This document shows, one piece after another, positions 15,309-16,297 of a DNA stretch of 16,297 nucleotides (its first letter is position 1; each line of letters starts with the position of its first letter). The stretch is taken from the NCBI GenBank assembly GCA_034428435.1, contig DAOUHY010000404.1:1-16297 (forward strand), given 5' to 3'. The stretch comes from Bin5 sp034428435 (GTDB lineage Bacteria; Chloroflexota; Anaerolineae; Caldilineales; Caldilineaceae). The position numbers and the translations under genes are program-made. Under the pieces are notes generated by a model, which ran no database searches, was not told where the DNA came from, and saw only the letters and a program-made list of their open reading frames with translations.

Positions 15309-15327
15309 AGGAAACGCCCTTTGGCAA
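15299..15327 (-). promoter_or_regulatory. Candidate promoter of the metallophosphoesterase gene
   Basis: On the minus strand: TTGCCA (15327-15322, 5 of 6), 17-nt spacer, TACTAT (15304-15299, 4 of 6). Predicted start is near 15292, giving a leader of about 60 nt to the ATG at 15232. Confidence 0.5.
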
Positions 15328-15407
15328 CCGTTCCGACCACTCCCAATTAGGCTGTTGCACTGCTCACCGCCCGACCAATTCCGCTCCCCCTATGATTTTC
15401 AAAAGTC

Positions 15408-15437
15408 TTGTGGACTCGCCTTTCAAAGTGGTATAAT
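15408..15437 (+). promoter_or_regulatory. Candidate promoter of the solute-binding protein gene
   Basis: A perfect TATAAT lies at 15432-15437. The -35 region is weak: TTGTGG at 15408-15413 with an 18-nt spacer, only 3 of 6. A weak -35 may mean an activator is needed. The predicted leader is about 70 nt, with no riboswitch-like structure noticed. Confidence 0.45.
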
Positions 15438-15514
15438 TCCACCGCAACCCCAACCTGACACGCCAAACTCTCACCACAGTCGATTCAGCACAGCAGCTTT
15501 CAAGGAGATCATCG

Positions 15515-16297
15515 ATGAATCAGCAACTCAGCAGACGACGTTTCTTGCACTTCTCCGGCGCCGCCCTCGGTACGGCAGCTCTGGCCGCCTGTCAACCTGC
15601 CGCGCCGGCCGCGACTGGCGAGATGAGTGAAGAACAACCGGCCGCCGAACGCGTCCAGATCGAGTTCCTCGGCATGCCTGGCAGCCCCGATCTCATTCCC
15701 GAAGAGCAGGAGCTCTTCCACGACGAGAATCCGAACATCGAGTGGGTTCTGGTCCAGCAGGCCCAGGGCACATCCCGCCTTGAGCAGCTCATGGCCCTGG
15801 TCGTGGCCGGCACACCGCCCGACACCTCCCGCGTCGAGAGCGACGTCTACCGTACCTTCGCCCACCTGGGACTCCTCCTCCCAATCACCTCCTACATCGA
15901 AGCCGATCCCGAATTCTCCGCCCCCGACTACTGGATCCAACCCCAGGAAGGCGACCGCCAGGTCTACCAGGGTGAAAGCTACGGCATCGGCTCCTGCTGG
16001 GTCGCCCCCCACTTCTACTACAACGTCTCCCTCTTTGAGGAGCTCGGCGTAGAACCCCCCAGCAACGATCCCGAAGAAGCCTGGGGCTGGGACGACTTCC
16101 TCGCCATCGCCACCGAGCTGACCGTCGACGTCAATGGCAACCACCCCGGCGACACCGACTTCGACGCAAACAACATGGAACGCTGGGGCGTCAACTGGCC
16201 CACCTGGTGGATCCCACTCCATGCCGCCGTCCAGTCCAACGGCTCAGACTGGATCGACGCTGAGTCCGAGAAAATCGTCCTCGACAGCCCCGAAGCG
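15515..16297 (+). CDS. Extracellular solute-binding lipoprotein, sugar ABC-type (3'-truncated)
   Basis: The first 261 residues of a family 1 (MalE-like) solute-binding protein, running off the right edge. The N-terminus has a twin-arginine pattern SRRRFL (6-11), a hydrophobic stretch, and the lipobox LAAC with Cys26, so it is predicted to be Tat-exported and lipid-anchored. An Ala/Pro/Glu-rich spacer follows, and the mature fold begins at about 47 (VQIEFLGMPG). Typical family features are residues 92-105 (a MALVVAGTPPD stretch) and about 168-190 (YYNVSLFEELGVEPP). Aromatic residues are abundant (WGWDDF, WPTWWIP), as expected for a carbohydrate pocket, but the ligand is not identifiable. ATG 15515 has AAGGAG (15502-15507) 7 nt upstream. 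Permeases would be expected just beyond the window. Confidence 0.9.
   Translation, partial: MNQQLSRRRFLHFSGAALGTAALAACQPAAPAATGEMSEEQPAAERVQIEFLGMPGSPDLIPEEQELFHDENPNIEWVLVQQAQGTSRLEQLMALVVAGTPPDTSRVESDVYRTFAHLGLLLPITSYIEADPEFSAPDYWIQPQEGDRQVYQGESYGIGSCWVAPHFYYNVSLFEELGVEPPSNDPEEAWGWDDFLAIATELTVDVNGNHPGDTDFDANNMERWGVNWPTWWIPLHAAVQSNGSDWIDAESEKIVLDSPEA

Noticed and set aside
15509..16222. Minus-strand 237-aa frame at the right end
   Set aside because: The plus strand encodes a solute-binding lipoprotein with Tat motif, lipobox and good Shine-Dalgarno; the minus frame is its Val/Gly/Asp-rich shadow.

Overview
The window is high-GC bacterial DNA with C-ending codons in most genes. I infer a Chloroflexota member (Anaerolineae/Caldilineae type). 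The basis is the Thr/Pro-rich linkers in the two envelope proteins (12816-14054 and 11314-12039) and the C-terminal domain of the RodZ-like protein. This assignment comes from protein style alone; no rRNA or other phylogenetic marker is present.

Layout. 2-3118 (+) is a tight run of three catabolic genes: a sugar phosphate isomerase/epimerase cut by the left edge, a class A beta-lactamase-like serine hydrolase, and an N-acyl-D-amino-acid deacylase. 3186-3761 (-) is a DUF1992 (DnaJC28-like) protein. 3845-5943 (+) holds two tandemly duplicated CPBP intramembrane proteases. The second overlaps the leader of argH (argininosuccinate lyase, 5994-7382), the one clear housekeeping gene. 7452-8315 (-) is a helix-turn-helix regulator with an MmyB-like sensor domain. 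9033-11134 (+) is a two-gene operon for the ATPases of an oligopeptide/dipeptide importer, with a near-consensus promoter but no permease or binding protein beside it. 11314-12039 (-) is a membrane-anchored N-acetylmuramoyl-L-alanine amidase. 12816-14054 (+) is a RodZ-like HTH-TM-extracellular protein. 14063-15232 (-) is a membrane-anchored metallophosphoesterase. 15515 to the right edge (+) is the start of a Tat/lipobox sugar-type ABC solute-binding lipoprotein.

The most unusual element is a non-coding direct repeat of about 350 bp, present twice in the same orientation (about 8581-8931 and 12321-12671). Each copy lies between divergent promoters. A 63-nt core with two strong hairpins is identical in both, and the flanks are about 90% identical by hand alignment. 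It looks like a dispersed mobile or structured element. I could not identify it, and both strands appear non-coding.

How the genes may work together. Serine hydrolase, D-aminoacylase, peptide-importer ATPases and muramoyl amidase would fit uptake and salvage of D-amino-acid-containing peptides or cell-wall fragments. That is inference from gene content; only the first three genes look co-transcribed. Good promoter matches occur at 8946-8974 (+), 12776-12804 (+), 12159-12186 (-), 15299-15327 (-) and, for the -10 box only, 15432-15437 (+). The RodZ-like gene appears to have an almost leaderless transcript.
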